Below, piece after piece: positions 15,339 through 23,690 of a DNA stretch of 64,000 bases (position 1 is its first letter; each line of letters begins with the position of its first letter). The translations under genes were made by a program, and so were the position numbers. The notes beneath the pieces were generated by a model. That model saw only the letters and a program-made list of their open reading frames with translations. It did not search any database and was not told where the DNA came from. This stretch comes from CAYWEM01 sp964457225. Lineage in GTDB: Bacteria; Acidobacteriota; Aminicenantia; UBA2199. The stretch spans positions 62,001 through 126,000 of the forward strand of contig CAYWEM010000001.1 of assembly GCA_964457225.1 (NCBI GenBank), given 5' to 3'.

Positions 15339-17044
15339 GTTTTCTTTATTCCGGCGAGCAAAGACCTCGCCTGCTGGTGATCAGGAGCCGATTCCAGGCA
15401 GAGCCGGAAATACTCCCGGGCCGGGCCGTAACGGCCCTGGGCGTTGTTACAGAAACCCAGGTGATAAAACAGGCTGGCCATTTCCTTTTGATTCAAGTCT
15501 TCCCGGCCGGCCAGCAGAGCTTGGTAAACGTCAAGGGCCTTTTCATAAACGCCCCTTCTTTCCCAGAAAACAGCCTGGTTTATGCGGAACTTGGCCATCT
15601 TGCTGGGCGGCCAGGCGGTTTGACCGATCAATGAACCGGCCAGTTCAAGATATCTCTCGGCCCGGCCCCGAAAATCAGCATATGCCAGGGAAAAGAGAAT
15701 GGAAATCAGGTCCTCGTTTTCCTTGAAAAGAAAATTGTTTTCCAGGAAGTAAGCCAGGAAGGGCCAGTCCGCCCGCCTGATTCCCGGTCCCAGTGACTGC
15801 CTCAGCATCTTCAATATCTTGTGCAGCAGGGCTTGCTGGTAGACGGCCCGGCAAGGGTCCGGCTTGAATTCCGCCTGGGCCATGGCCCGCAGAATCAGGT
15901 AAATATCACGGTACTTGGGCTGGTAGAATTCAGACAGTTTCCAATCCCGGCCGTCAAGGAGACATAAAAAGATTCTCAGCAAATCCTTTTTCAGGCTGTT
16001 TTCCCCGCTCTGCATGAAGTATTCGGCGTATTCCGGGCAGAACTTCTGTTCCTGTTCAAGCTGGTTGATGAACAAATAGTAATGCAGGTCGTACTTGATT
16101 CCAGAATCCCGGCCCTTGAAACGTGAGATCAGGAATTCGAGCAGGTCGCGGCCGCCGTAACTCTTGATGAATTTTTCCTGCCGATCCGCTGAGCTCAGGC
16201 CCATTTCTTCCACGATTACGAACAGGTTGAAAAAATCGTTCTGGAACAGCTTCAACATGGTGCGCACAAAGGTTTCAGAAAAACCGTCCTCCCGATAATA
16301 ACTGCGCTGCCAGCGGCGGAAATGCCGGCTCCATTTGCGGTTCAGAATCAGTTTACTCTTGAAATAATTGGCATCAGTAATGCCCGAAACGGTTTCGTAA
16401 TGGTAGATGACCACCTCAGGCTGGTAAATCACTTTGAGTCCCCTTTCCCTGATCCGCAGGCAGAGATCGGTGTCCTCGTAAGTCGAATGAAAATCAAGGG
16501 AAAAAGCGCCAAGTTCATTGAACAAGTCTTTTTTGATAGCCAGAAAGGCACCAGTCACCACTTCCACTTCACGCATTTTGTTGACCTGGGGTATGAAGGC
16601 CGGAGCGAATTTGTATATGTGCTCCGAACCGTTGGTTTCCGGGTTTATGGCTCCGCCGGCGAACTGGATCAGGTGAGTGTCGGGATAGATCAGCTTGCCG
16701 CCGACCACGGCAATGCTTTTATCTAGGGCAAAGGTTTTCAGTACCGTGTAAAGCCAGCCTGGAGAAACTATCTCAGTATCCACATTCAAAAAGACCAGGA
16801 GTCCGCCGCGGGCCAGGGCGGCGCCCCGGTTGACCGTCCTGACAAAACCCAGGTTTTTGCGGTTGCGGTAAAATCTTACCCGGCTGAATTTCTTTTTAAT
16901 TTCAGCGGATACCGGCTGTTTCGAGCCGTCATCGACCAGAATGATTTCGTAGTCATGGTAATAGGTATAGGCCTTGATCGATTCCAGGCATCTCGGCAGG
17001 TACTCTTCGGCATCAAAGTACGGGATGACGATCGATATTTTCAT
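15332..17044 (-). CDS. GT2 glycosyltransferase with C-terminal TPR-like region
   Basis: 570 residues. The GT-A domain (1-240) begins MKISIVIPYFDAEEYLPRCL, with VDDGSKQP, metal site FLNVDTEIV and the acceptor-site EDTDLCLRIRERG, typical of rhamnosyl/galactofuranosyl GT2 enzymes. Residues about 250-450 are helical and unassigned; 490-560 reads as TPR repeats (SLFYHLGFCNNAQGRYGPAREYFRL). Overlaps the phosphotransferase start by 7 bases and the upstream GT by 32, so it belongs to the same operon. Donor sugar unknown. Confidence 0.85.
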   Translation of the reverse strand: MKISIVIPYFDAEEYLPRCLESIKAYTYYHDYEIILVDDGSKQPVSAEIKKKFSRVRFYRNRKNLGFVRTVNRGAALARGGLLVFLNVDTEIVSPGWLYTVLKTFALDKSIAVVGGKLIYPDTHLIQFAGGAINPETNGSEHIYKFAPAFIPQVNKMREVEVVTGAFLAIKKDLFNELGAFSLDFHSTYEDTDLCLRIRERGLKVIYQPEVVIYHYETVSGITDANYFKSKLILNRKWSRHFRRWQRSYYREDGFSETFVRTMLKLFQNDFFNLFVIVEEMGLSSADRQEKFIKSYGGRDLLEFLISRFKGRDSGIKYDLHYYLFINQLEQEQKFCPEYAEYFMQSGENSLKKDLLRIFLCLLDGRDWKLSEFYQPKYRDIYLILRAMAQAEFKPDPCRAVYQQALLHKILKMLRQSLGPGIRRADWPFLAYFLENNFLFKENEDLISILFSLAYADFRGRAERYLELAGSLIGQTAWPPSKMAKFRINQAVFWERRGVYEKALDVYQALLAGREDLNQKEMASLFYHLGFCNNAQGRYGPAREYFRLCLESAPDHQQARSLLAGIKKTC

Positions 17045-18605
17045 TGCTTCTGAATCCGTTTTTTTCCGCTTCCTGATTTAATCTGGCTGTTTGTTCCTTT
17101 TCTGCCAGGCAGAGCAGGTTTCTCTTTTGGAAACCCAGACCCAACAATTGTTTTCTTATTGATTTGTAATATATTGAAGCGATAATCACTTTGGCCTCGG
17201 CGATAAAAACTGGTTTTTTCACCCTTTTACCGAAAAAAGTTCTCGTTTTCGGCCGGTTATCAAAAAAACAGACGATCTGGAAGCGTTCCCGATGCAACAT
17301 CAATAAGACCCATAGAGCAAGTGATCCGGTACCGAAAATAATCAGAGGCTGTTCTTTGCGTTGTATGCCCCAATTACGCTTGGTTGAGGGAAGTAAACCA
17401 GGTCTTTGCCCTGAAGAAACAGCGGGTTTTTCCTGAAAATAAGAGGAAATCTGCTTTTGAATACTCTCAGGCGAATAGGCTTTCTCAGCGAATTGCCGGC
17501 CCCGTTCGCCAAGTTTTAAAGCCAGTCCCCGGTCCCGGTACAAACGACGCATCAGCTCAACCGCCTGTTCCAGGTTCGGCTCGGCCCACAACCAGCCTTG
17601 CCGGTATGGTCCAAATCTCCTGCGAACCTCAGTCTTGCTGAAAGTCAATGGCAGGGAGTTATCTTCATTCATAAAATCAGTATTCCCGCCGTAATTGGTT
17701 GCCACCACTGGTAGTCCAAGAAACATGGCTTCCAGCATACCTATGCCAAAACCCTCTGAACGGTGCAGTGAAACGTAGGCATCAGTTGCAGCCAGCAAGT
17801 TCATGTACTCGTTTTTAGAGAAGTTACGGTATTCAAAAATCACCCGGCCCTGCAGGCCTTGAGCAAGAACCATCTTGTGTAACTCTTTGATGTTGTCCAG
17901 CCCGGACTTGGCGTGGGCGATCTTGAAAACCAGTTTTGTATCTTTTTGCCGGAGAAAGGCGGCGGAAAAAGCGCTTAAAAGACCAAGTGGGTTTTTTCTC
18001 TCATAAGAACTGTACAGGTCAAAATTGAAAAAAATCACGAAATCATCATCGTTTAACTGGTAGTCCTGCCTAACTTCCCGTCTGGTCCTGGTTATGTTCC
18101 AGTTCCGGTAGTAGGGAAAGACCAGCTGTCTTACTTGGGCACTTCCGGAAAGACTTTTTGCTACAGCTGTTTTCACAAACGAGGAAAAAACCAGCACATC
18201 ATCGATAAAATTAAATGCTTGCGGAAAATCAAAATAGTCATCGAATTCCCACCAGAATACTCCCGTATTAAAAGTCCCCTTGATGGCCCCGGCATTGATT
18301 TTATTAAAATATGGAATGGAATCCGCATTGCAAAAAAACAAGTTGTGCCTGAAACTCGGTCTGAGCTTTCTTTTTTTCAACAACGGAATTTGCTCTTCCG
18401 GGCTGATCAGCTGGTGAAAGTTGGAATGCAGGAAATACAGCGAATGCGGAAAGTGCATGTCCACCAGGTGGCGGATGAAAAACCTGCCGACTTCAGCTAT
18501 ACCAATCATGTTCAGGAAATAGCCGATTACGTTCAAACCTTCAGTACCGATAGGGCAATGCTTTTTAGGCATGAGTCTCGTCAGGAAGTTTCCTTCTTGT
18601 CCCAT
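17013..18605 (-). CDS. GT-B glycosyltransferase with C-terminal FGTG Rossmann module
   Basis: 530 residues. The GT4-type core is seen in DAYVSLHRSEGFGIGMLEAMFLGLPVVATNYGG (about 275-310), with NITRTRREVRQDYQLNDDDF and FNFDLYSSYERKNP before it. After the transferase, residues about 430-505 carry a separate module beginning LIIFGTGSLALWVLLML, then CFFDNRPKTRTFFGKRV and VIIASIYYKSIRKQLLGLG. The same module ends the next gene upstream. The ATG at 18605 was chosen; a GTG one codon earlier and an ATG at 18572 are alternatives because no strong ribosome site is visible. Confidence 0.83.
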   Translation of the reverse strand: MGQEGNFLTRLMPKKHCPIGTEGLNVIGYFLNMIGIAEVGRFFIRHLVDMHFPHSLYFLHSNFHQLISPEEQIPLLKKRKLRPSFRHNLFFCNADSIPYFNKINAGAIKGTFNTGVFWWEFDDYFDFPQAFNFIDDVLVFSSFVKTAVAKSLSGSAQVRQLVFPYYRNWNITRTRREVRQDYQLNDDDFVIFFNFDLYSSYERKNPLGLLSAFSAAFLRQKDTKLVFKIAHAKSGLDNIKELHKMVLAQGLQGRVIFEYRNFSKNEYMNLLAATDAYVSLHRSEGFGIGMLEAMFLGLPVVATNYGGNTDFMNEDNSLPLTFSKTEVRRRFGPYRQGWLWAEPNLEQAVELMRRLYRDRGLALKLGERGRQFAEKAYSPESIQKQISSYFQEKPAVSSGQRPGLLPSTKRNWGIQRKEQPLIIFGTGSLALWVLLMLHRERFQIVCFFDNRPKTRTFFGKRVKKPVFIAEAKVIIASIYYKSIRKQLLGLGFQKRNLLCLAEKEQTARLNQEAEKNGFRSNENIDRHPVL

Positions 18606-18623
18606 CACTTGAAAACTGTATCA

Positions 18624-21600
18624 TCATGCTTCCTCATCCTCGGAAATGGCCGACAATAAGTCATTTTCAACATAACCAAGTTCCAGCAACTGCCGGCTGA
18701 TTTGTTCCGAATACATTGAGGCGATTATCACCCTGGCCCCGGGCATGAATCTCGGCTTGCGCACCGGCAGGCCCAGGAATTCCCTGTTCCTGGGCCGATT
18801 GTCAAAAAAGCAGTTGATTTTGTTTTTTTCTTTTCCCAGCATGCGCATGATCCAGGCGGACATTGCTCCAGTGCCGAATATCACCAGTTTCTTGTCCGGA
18901 CCGGCAAATTTTTCCTTTAAGTCCTGAACAAACCCGGCCAAGTGCAACAGCATTTCCTCTCTCTGCCGGGCGGAATTCGCGGCCTTTTCCAACTGCTTTT
19001 CTTGGTGCCGTAAAAGAGACTCCTGTTCAAGGATTCTCTGCTCCTTTTCAGCAAGGTGGTTCCGACATGTGCTTATTTCCTGCTCCCAGGCCAGGGTCAT
19101 CGACCTGGCATCCTGAAGCTCAAGCTTTCCCCGTATTGAAAAAGAAATACATGACCTCACTTTTTGTCTGACCAGGAAAATCGGATCAGCAGTCCTGAAG
19201 AGATAAAAGCCATCAAGCTGAGGAACCCCGTTGCTCTCCAGGCGGTTCAAAGCCAATTCCCTGAAGCGGCCCGACCTGGTTTTAATCTTGATGCCGTCAA
19301 TCCTGACCCGGCCCCAATAACCTTCCCAGGGGTCGAAACGCCAGAACCTGACCGTTCCCCTTGGCGGTATGGAAAAACAGACTGAAAATGAACCGTCATC
19401 CCTGACGGCTATCTGTTCGTTGACCTTGTCCTGCTCACTGAACCCTCCGCCGAGATCAAAAAAAAGACCGGCCTCGAGGTTCAGAGGCAGGCGGGAACTA
19501 TTCTCGATCACGCTCAGCAGTAAGCGGTCGATATCCCGTAAATACAGGCCGTCTTCGCTGGTCCAGGGCTGGTCGGCCAGAGCCTCAACCATTGATTCTT
19601 TCTTTTTCTTGGCAGCCGGCGGAATAGAATCCTTTTTCAGCACCTGGCGCTCGAACAGAATATCACGGTAAAACTCAACCATGGCCCTGATTTCATCCTC
19701 AAGGCTTGGAATCAGGGTTTTTCCGGCCCCGGCCCGGATTTTTTTCAGCAGGCCCGGTTCAGTAAGCAACCTGTTCATGGCAGCCGTTAGTGCCTCGCTG
19801 TCGCCGACGGGAAACTTCAGTCCGTTGACTTCGTTCTGAACGATGAAAGAACCAAAAAAATCAGCCGCAATGACCGGCAGGCCCAGGGCAAGGGCTTCGC
19901 GCAGAACCCGGTTATAAGTGTCGAAATAAGACGGCACTATGACCAGGTCCGAACCGGCCGCCAGCCCGGGGAAATCCTCCGGGGCGTAGGGCCCGTGGTA
20001 CTGTATCCGGCCGGGAAACTCCGCCGTCAATTGGTTTATCCGGTTCAGGAATTCCGGAACGACCATGATCCCGTACAAATCAAGCCTGAACCCCTTGCTT
20101 GAAGCTGTTTTTGCAAAAGCTTTCAGGATAAGATCTATTCCCTTGCTGAACAGCATGGTGCCGAAATACGCGAAACGCAACTCAGATCGATTTTTTCCGG
20201 ATTTTTTCAATCCGGCCGTTTCGGGTTTTTCGAAACCCCTGGGAATAATCCTGGTTTTGTCAGGGCTGATGGGCACATATGAAGTGAAGTGATCTCGGAA
20301 CTTGGGGCTGGTGAAAATCACTCCGGCAATCTTTTCGGCGTAAAGCCTCCTGGTGTTTTCAGCCCGGTCAGCCAGCAGCTTTTCCATCCGGGTCAATTCC
20401 AGCTCCGGCATGTTATTCCGGCTGAGGCCCCGCACCCGGGCCATAAAGCATTCAGCGCACTTGGCCGCGGTTTCCGGCCCGGAACAAAGATAACCGTCCA
20501 GCCCCTCGGATATCACCGGGTAATCCTGGTGGCAGATCTCTTCGTCATTGCAGACACAGCGCACCACCGGCACTCCCAGGTCGTGAAACAGGGCCAGGGC
20601 TTCAACCGGCAGGTAGACGTAATCGTTGACCTGAATGATGTCCGGCCGAAAATCTTTACAGATTCTTTCCAGGGAGTAAAGCTGGAGTAATAGCGCCGGG
20701 CGGTTGATCTGCCGAAGGAAGGCCCGATGTTTATCAAACCTGGGGACTGTGTAAAGGGTAATACCATTCAGGTTTTCCTTCTTGAAACCGACTCTGACTT
20801 CGCAGGCCGAGGGGACCAGCACCGCGGTTTCAATCCCTAGCTTCTGCAGTCCCCGGGCATGGTTCCAGGTGCTGATCGGGGTGCCCGAATTCTCAAAAGG
20901 AGGAATGGCATGGTTTACCAGCAGGACCCGTTCCACTCTCTGCTTGACCAGGTCATCACGATCAGAGTGGAGGCGCGCCTCCGCATGTACCTGGTCCCAC
21001 TGGGGATATTTTTTGCGCAGGCGTTCATGGGAAATCCTTTGCCTTTCAAGCTTGGTCTGGAGGTGTTGCTCATCTTTCACGTAATCATGGTATATAACAG
21101 GCTTAGGAGAGTATATCTGCCTTCGCTTGTCCGGATCAAATTCCAGCAGGCGCAGGTAAAGTTCAGCGCCGCCGCCGCCGAAATTGATCTCATCATCCCA
21201 GCCACCGACCTGGAAAAAGGCTTCGGCCAGGTAGGAGGTGTTGCCTTCCACGTGGGCGAAGGTTGGATAATCATTCGGTCCCATGTAGTAATGGGCTTGC
21301 TTTTGGTTGAGCGGATTGTCCGTCTTGGGCACATACAAACCTCGACAGGCGATGAGGTCGTACTTCTTGAATAGCCCGAGATGGGCCGCCAGCAGGTTTT
21401 CCGCCGGGATGCCGTCGTCTTCCAGGAAAAGCAGGATGGGCGCCTCGGCGAAAACCGCGCCCAGGTTGCGGGCCAGGTAGGCGCCGGTATTGCCGTTCAA
21501 CCTGATATAAGTATCGATGTAAGGTTCAAGCTCCCTGAACTCACCTTCCGGAGCACCGTTGTCGACAAAGATCAGTTCGATATTCATCCCACGCTGTTTT

Positions 21601-21800
21601 TCCAGGATCCGGAAGCTTTCCAGGTTGTCCCGATGCAGGCGCCAGGAGATGACGATGACTGAAAGCAGAGGAGATTCAGTTTTCCTGAGATAATTAACCC
21701 GATCCAGGTATTCCAGGTAGCGGGTTTCCTTTTTTCGCCAGTTGCGGCGCATCAAGGCTTTTCTCAATTCAGCCCCGGCATAACTACTGTTCTTGCTCAT
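18624..21800 (-). CDS. Giant bifunctional GT2-GT4 glycosyltransferase with coiled coil and C-terminal FGTG module
   Basis: 1058 residues. Order: GT2 domain (about 44-255; LSVIVISWRLHRDNLESF, metal site FLEDDGIP); GT4 domain (about 288-715; RVLLVNHAIPPFENSGTPIS, then FAYFGTMLFSKGIDLILKAF and a conserved acidic/Gly region VPSYFDTYNRVLREALALG). Next is a beta-rich region (about 740-915; WRFDPWEGYWGRVRIDGI), a charged coiled coil (about 920-985), and a terminal Rossmann-like module (about 990-1050; KLVIFGTGAMSAWIMRML, INCFFDNRPRNREFLG, VIIASMYSEQISRQLLELG). Two transferases on one chain suggest two successive sugar additions. Cytoplasmic; part of the glycan operon. Confidence 0.85.
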   Translation of the reverse strand: MSKNSSYAGAELRKALMRRNWRKKETRYLEYLDRVNYLRKTESPLLSVIVISWRLHRDNLESFRILEKQRGMNIELIFVDNGAPEGEFRELEPYIDTYIRLNGNTGAYLARNLGAVFAEAPILLFLEDDGIPAENLLAAHLGLFKKYDLIACRGLYVPKTDNPLNQKQAHYYMGPNDYPTFAHVEGNTSYLAEAFFQVGGWDDEINFGGGGAELYLRLLEFDPDKRRQIYSPKPVIYHDYVKDEQHLQTKLERQRISHERLRKKYPQWDQVHAEARLHSDRDDLVKQRVERVLLVNHAIPPFENSGTPISTWNHARGLQKLGIETAVLVPSACEVRVGFKKENLNGITLYTVPRFDKHRAFLRQINRPALLLQLYSLERICKDFRPDIIQVNDYVYLPVEALALFHDLGVPVVRCVCNDEEICHQDYPVISEGLDGYLCSGPETAAKCAECFMARVRGLSRNNMPELELTRMEKLLADRAENTRRLYAEKIAGVIFTSPKFRDHFTSYVPISPDKTRIIPRGFEKPETAGLKKSGKNRSELRFAYFGTMLFSKGIDLILKAFAKTASSKGFRLDLYGIMVVPEFLNRINQLTAEFPGRIQYHGPYAPEDFPGLAAGSDLVIVPSYFDTYNRVLREALALGLPVIAADFFGSFIVQNEVNGLKFPVGDSEALTAAMNRLLTEPGLLKKIRAGAGKTLIPSLEDEIRAMVEFYRDILFERQVLKKDSIPPAAKKKKESMVEALADQPWTSEDGLYLRDIDRLLLSVIENSSRLPLNLEAGLFFDLGGGFSEQDKVNEQIAVRDDGSFSVCFSIPPRGTVRFWRFDPWEGYWGRVRIDGIKIKTRSGRFRELALNRLESNGVPQLDGFYLFRTADPIFLVRQKVRSCISFSIRGKLELQDARSMTLAWEQEISTCRNHLAEKEQRILEQESLLRHQEKQLEKAANSARQREEMLLHLAGFVQDLKEKFAGPDKKLVIFGTGAMSAWIMRMLGKEKNKINCFFDNRPRNREFLGLPVRKPRFMPGARVIIASMYSEQISRQLLELGYVENDLLSAISEDEEA

Positions 21801-21842
21801 TGTTTTTCGCCAAAACAGTTAAACCTGATTTCTTCATGAAAA

Positions 21843-22610
21843 TCAATCAGCCGTCTTTTTTGAGAAGAGGTCGAAGGGAAAAGCCTCTTTCAGTTTTTCC
21901 GGATCCATTATCGGAGCAGGTTCCCCCCCCATTTCCAGGGCTTCGGCCAGGCTGGAAGCGGCCATGAAACCTGGTCTGCCGGTCCCCTCGTAATAATCCC
22001 GGTATTTGAAAACGTTCTCGGTATGACCGGGAGCCAGGAGCAAGCGGGCCGGCACGCCGTAAGCTTCAGCGGCTATGATTCCATGCAGGGCGCTGGCCAC
22101 GACCAGGTCACAGCCGAGTATCGTTCCGATCACCTCCTGCACCGGAAGCAGTGGAGACAGTAGGTTCTCAACACCTGCAAACAGATCCAGGTCGTTGTAA
22201 TTAGGCATGATGACATGGTTTCTGCGGGTTTTGATTTTAAAGCTGTCCACTGGAATTAAATCGGCTAAAAGCAATCCCGGATCACCGAATACTTCAGGCC
22301 CCCTGACACCTCGTTTTTCCAGGAATTCCGCGCTCAGAGGCCCGCGGACACTGCGCACGTCCAGACTTGAAAAACTATGCCTTTCAGCCGCGATTTTCCC
22401 GTTGACGCCGCTACCCCAAACCGTGTCCCCGTCGCCGGCAAAATGAAGAATCGAGCCGACAGCCAGCAGTCTATTGCCGGCCTGCCAGGGCGGCAAAATG
22501 CCTTTTGAACGCAGCATGGCGGCCACAATAATTGGAGAAAGCTCATCGCCGAAATTACCTGGAGCTCCGGGCCGGCGGAAGTAGAACAAATTGTCTATTA
22601 TTTCGGACAC
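21843..22610 (-). CDS. Polysaccharide pyruvyltransferase family protein
   Basis: 255 residues starting at a GTG. Pattern of ExoV/CsaB-type ketal-pyruvate transferases: GAPGNFGDELSPIIVAAML near the N-terminus, AVGSILHFAGDGDTVWGSGV, RSVRGPLSAEFLEKRG, FGDPGLLLADL, and CDLVVASALHGIIAAEAYGVPA with the conserved His. Adds pyruvate from PEP to a sugar in a surface polysaccharide, giving it negative charge. Three bases separate it from the GT4 gene upstream. Confidence 0.87.
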   Translation of the reverse strand: MSEIIDNLFYFRRPGAPGNFGDELSPIIVAAMLRSKGILPPWQAGNRLLAVGSILHFAGDGDTVWGSGVNGKIAAERHSFSSLDVRSVRGPLSAEFLEKRGVRGPEVFGDPGLLLADLIPVDSFKIKTRRNHVIMPNYNDLDLFAGVENLLSPLLPVQEVIGTILGCDLVVASALHGIIAAEAYGVPARLLLAPGHTENVFKYRDYYEGTGRPGFMAASSLAEALEMGGEPAPIMDPEKLKEAFPFDLFSKKTAD

Positions 22611-22613
22611 GTT

Positions 22614-23678
22614 TTATTGCTTCTTTTCCAGTAACAATCTCAAGAACTCTTTTTCGATTATCATCGCGTTTTTTGCCCAACTCAATGACTCAGCCTGCTT
22701 CAAGGCACAAAGAGCCATTTCCTTTCTTTTTTCCGGGGCCAGCACTGCGGCCCGGCGCAGGCCCTCGGCCAGGGCCTCCGGGCTCTGTTCCCTGATCAGG
22801 AAGCCCGTTTTCCCTTCTTCAATCAGCTCCACGGCATCGCCGACAGCCGGAGCAATTACCGGCACCCCCATGGTCAGGGCCAGCATCATCGAGCCTGAGG
22901 TCAGGTTGCCCTCCGAGGCGAAAACGGCGAAATCCGCGGCCGCGAAGAGTTTCTGCACTTCAGCATCAGGAACGCGGCCGGGCAGGAACCTAACCTGGTC
23001 CTGGTTGCCTGAACCAGGCAAATTCAATTCCACTCCAGGATAAACCTGGCCAGCTATCAGGAGTTGCCAGGGGCCCCTATTGGCTCGGCACAATGAATGG
23101 GCCTGCAGGATCAGATCAAGTCGCTTATGCTTCCGTATATCGCCGAAAACCAGGAAGACCCGATCTGTTTCCGCATACCCCAGCTCGGCCCTGGCGGCGC
23201 TTCTCGTTAATGAACCAGGATAGACTCCGGCGTAGTTCCCGTGGGGAGTGACCAATACTTTTTCGGCCAGAGCCGGCCAACGGGCGCAGATTTTCTCCCG
23301 GCCATATTGCGAGTGAACGAAAGCCAGGTCACAAGACCGGGCCAATCTCTGCCTCAGAAAGTTCTCCACCCCGGGGTAAAGGCCTTCGTGATTTCGATAG
23401 TTGTGAATCGTCCAGGCCAATTTGCCGCCCAGAGACTGCAAGCCGAGCAAATCGTACAAAAACGATTTGGCCCGGGCCAGGGCCCTTTCCTCACTGTCCT
23501 CGTTCTTAAACAGAGCATCTTCCCAGTGCAGGTGGAACAACAGCCTCTCGCTCCGGTTTTCAAGTATATCCAGGGCTTCTTCAATTTTCCCAGCCGATAT
23601 TTTCCAGTTGCCGGGAAAAGCCCGGTACAATAGCCGTTGATAGGGATTACTGTAATGAGGATAGTAAATTAACTGCAA
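22614..23678 (-). CDS. Family 4 glycosyltransferase
   Basis: 354 residues from a TTG start (AAAGAGTGAAATC upstream). GT-B features: LVTPHGNYAGVYPG, VFLVFGDIRKHKRLDLILQA, FAAADFAVFASEGNLTSGSMMLALTMGVPVIAP, with GxxG-type and acidic residues of GT4. The N-terminal part (FHLHWEDALFKNEDSEE, WTIHNYRNHEG) fits mannosyl- or N-acetylglucosaminyl-type enzymes that recognise lipid-linked acceptors, but specificity is unknown. Lies between the pyruvyltransferase and the SGNH/radical SAM fusion. Confidence 0.87.
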   Translation of the reverse strand: MQLIYYPHYSNPYQRLLYRAFPGNWKISAGKIEEALDILENRSERLLFHLHWEDALFKNEDSEERALARAKSFLYDLLGLQSLGGKLAWTIHNYRNHEGLYPGVENFLRQRLARSCDLAFVHSQYGREKICARWPALAEKVLVTPHGNYAGVYPGSLTRSAARAELGYAETDRVFLVFGDIRKHKRLDLILQAHSLCRANRGPWQLLIAGQVYPGVELNLPGSGNQDQVRFLPGRVPDAEVQKLFAAADFAVFASEGNLTSGSMMLALTMGVPVIAPAVGDAVELIEEGKTGFLIREQSPEALAEGLRRAAVLAPEKRKEMALCALKQAESLSWAKNAMIIEKEFLRLLLEKKQ

Positions 23679-23690
23679 GATTTCACTCTT

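Noticed and set aside
14400..15380. 326-codon plus-strand frame
   Set aside because: Overlaps the phosphotransferase, which has firm family motifs; this frame is rich in Gln/Pro/His as expected of a shadow.
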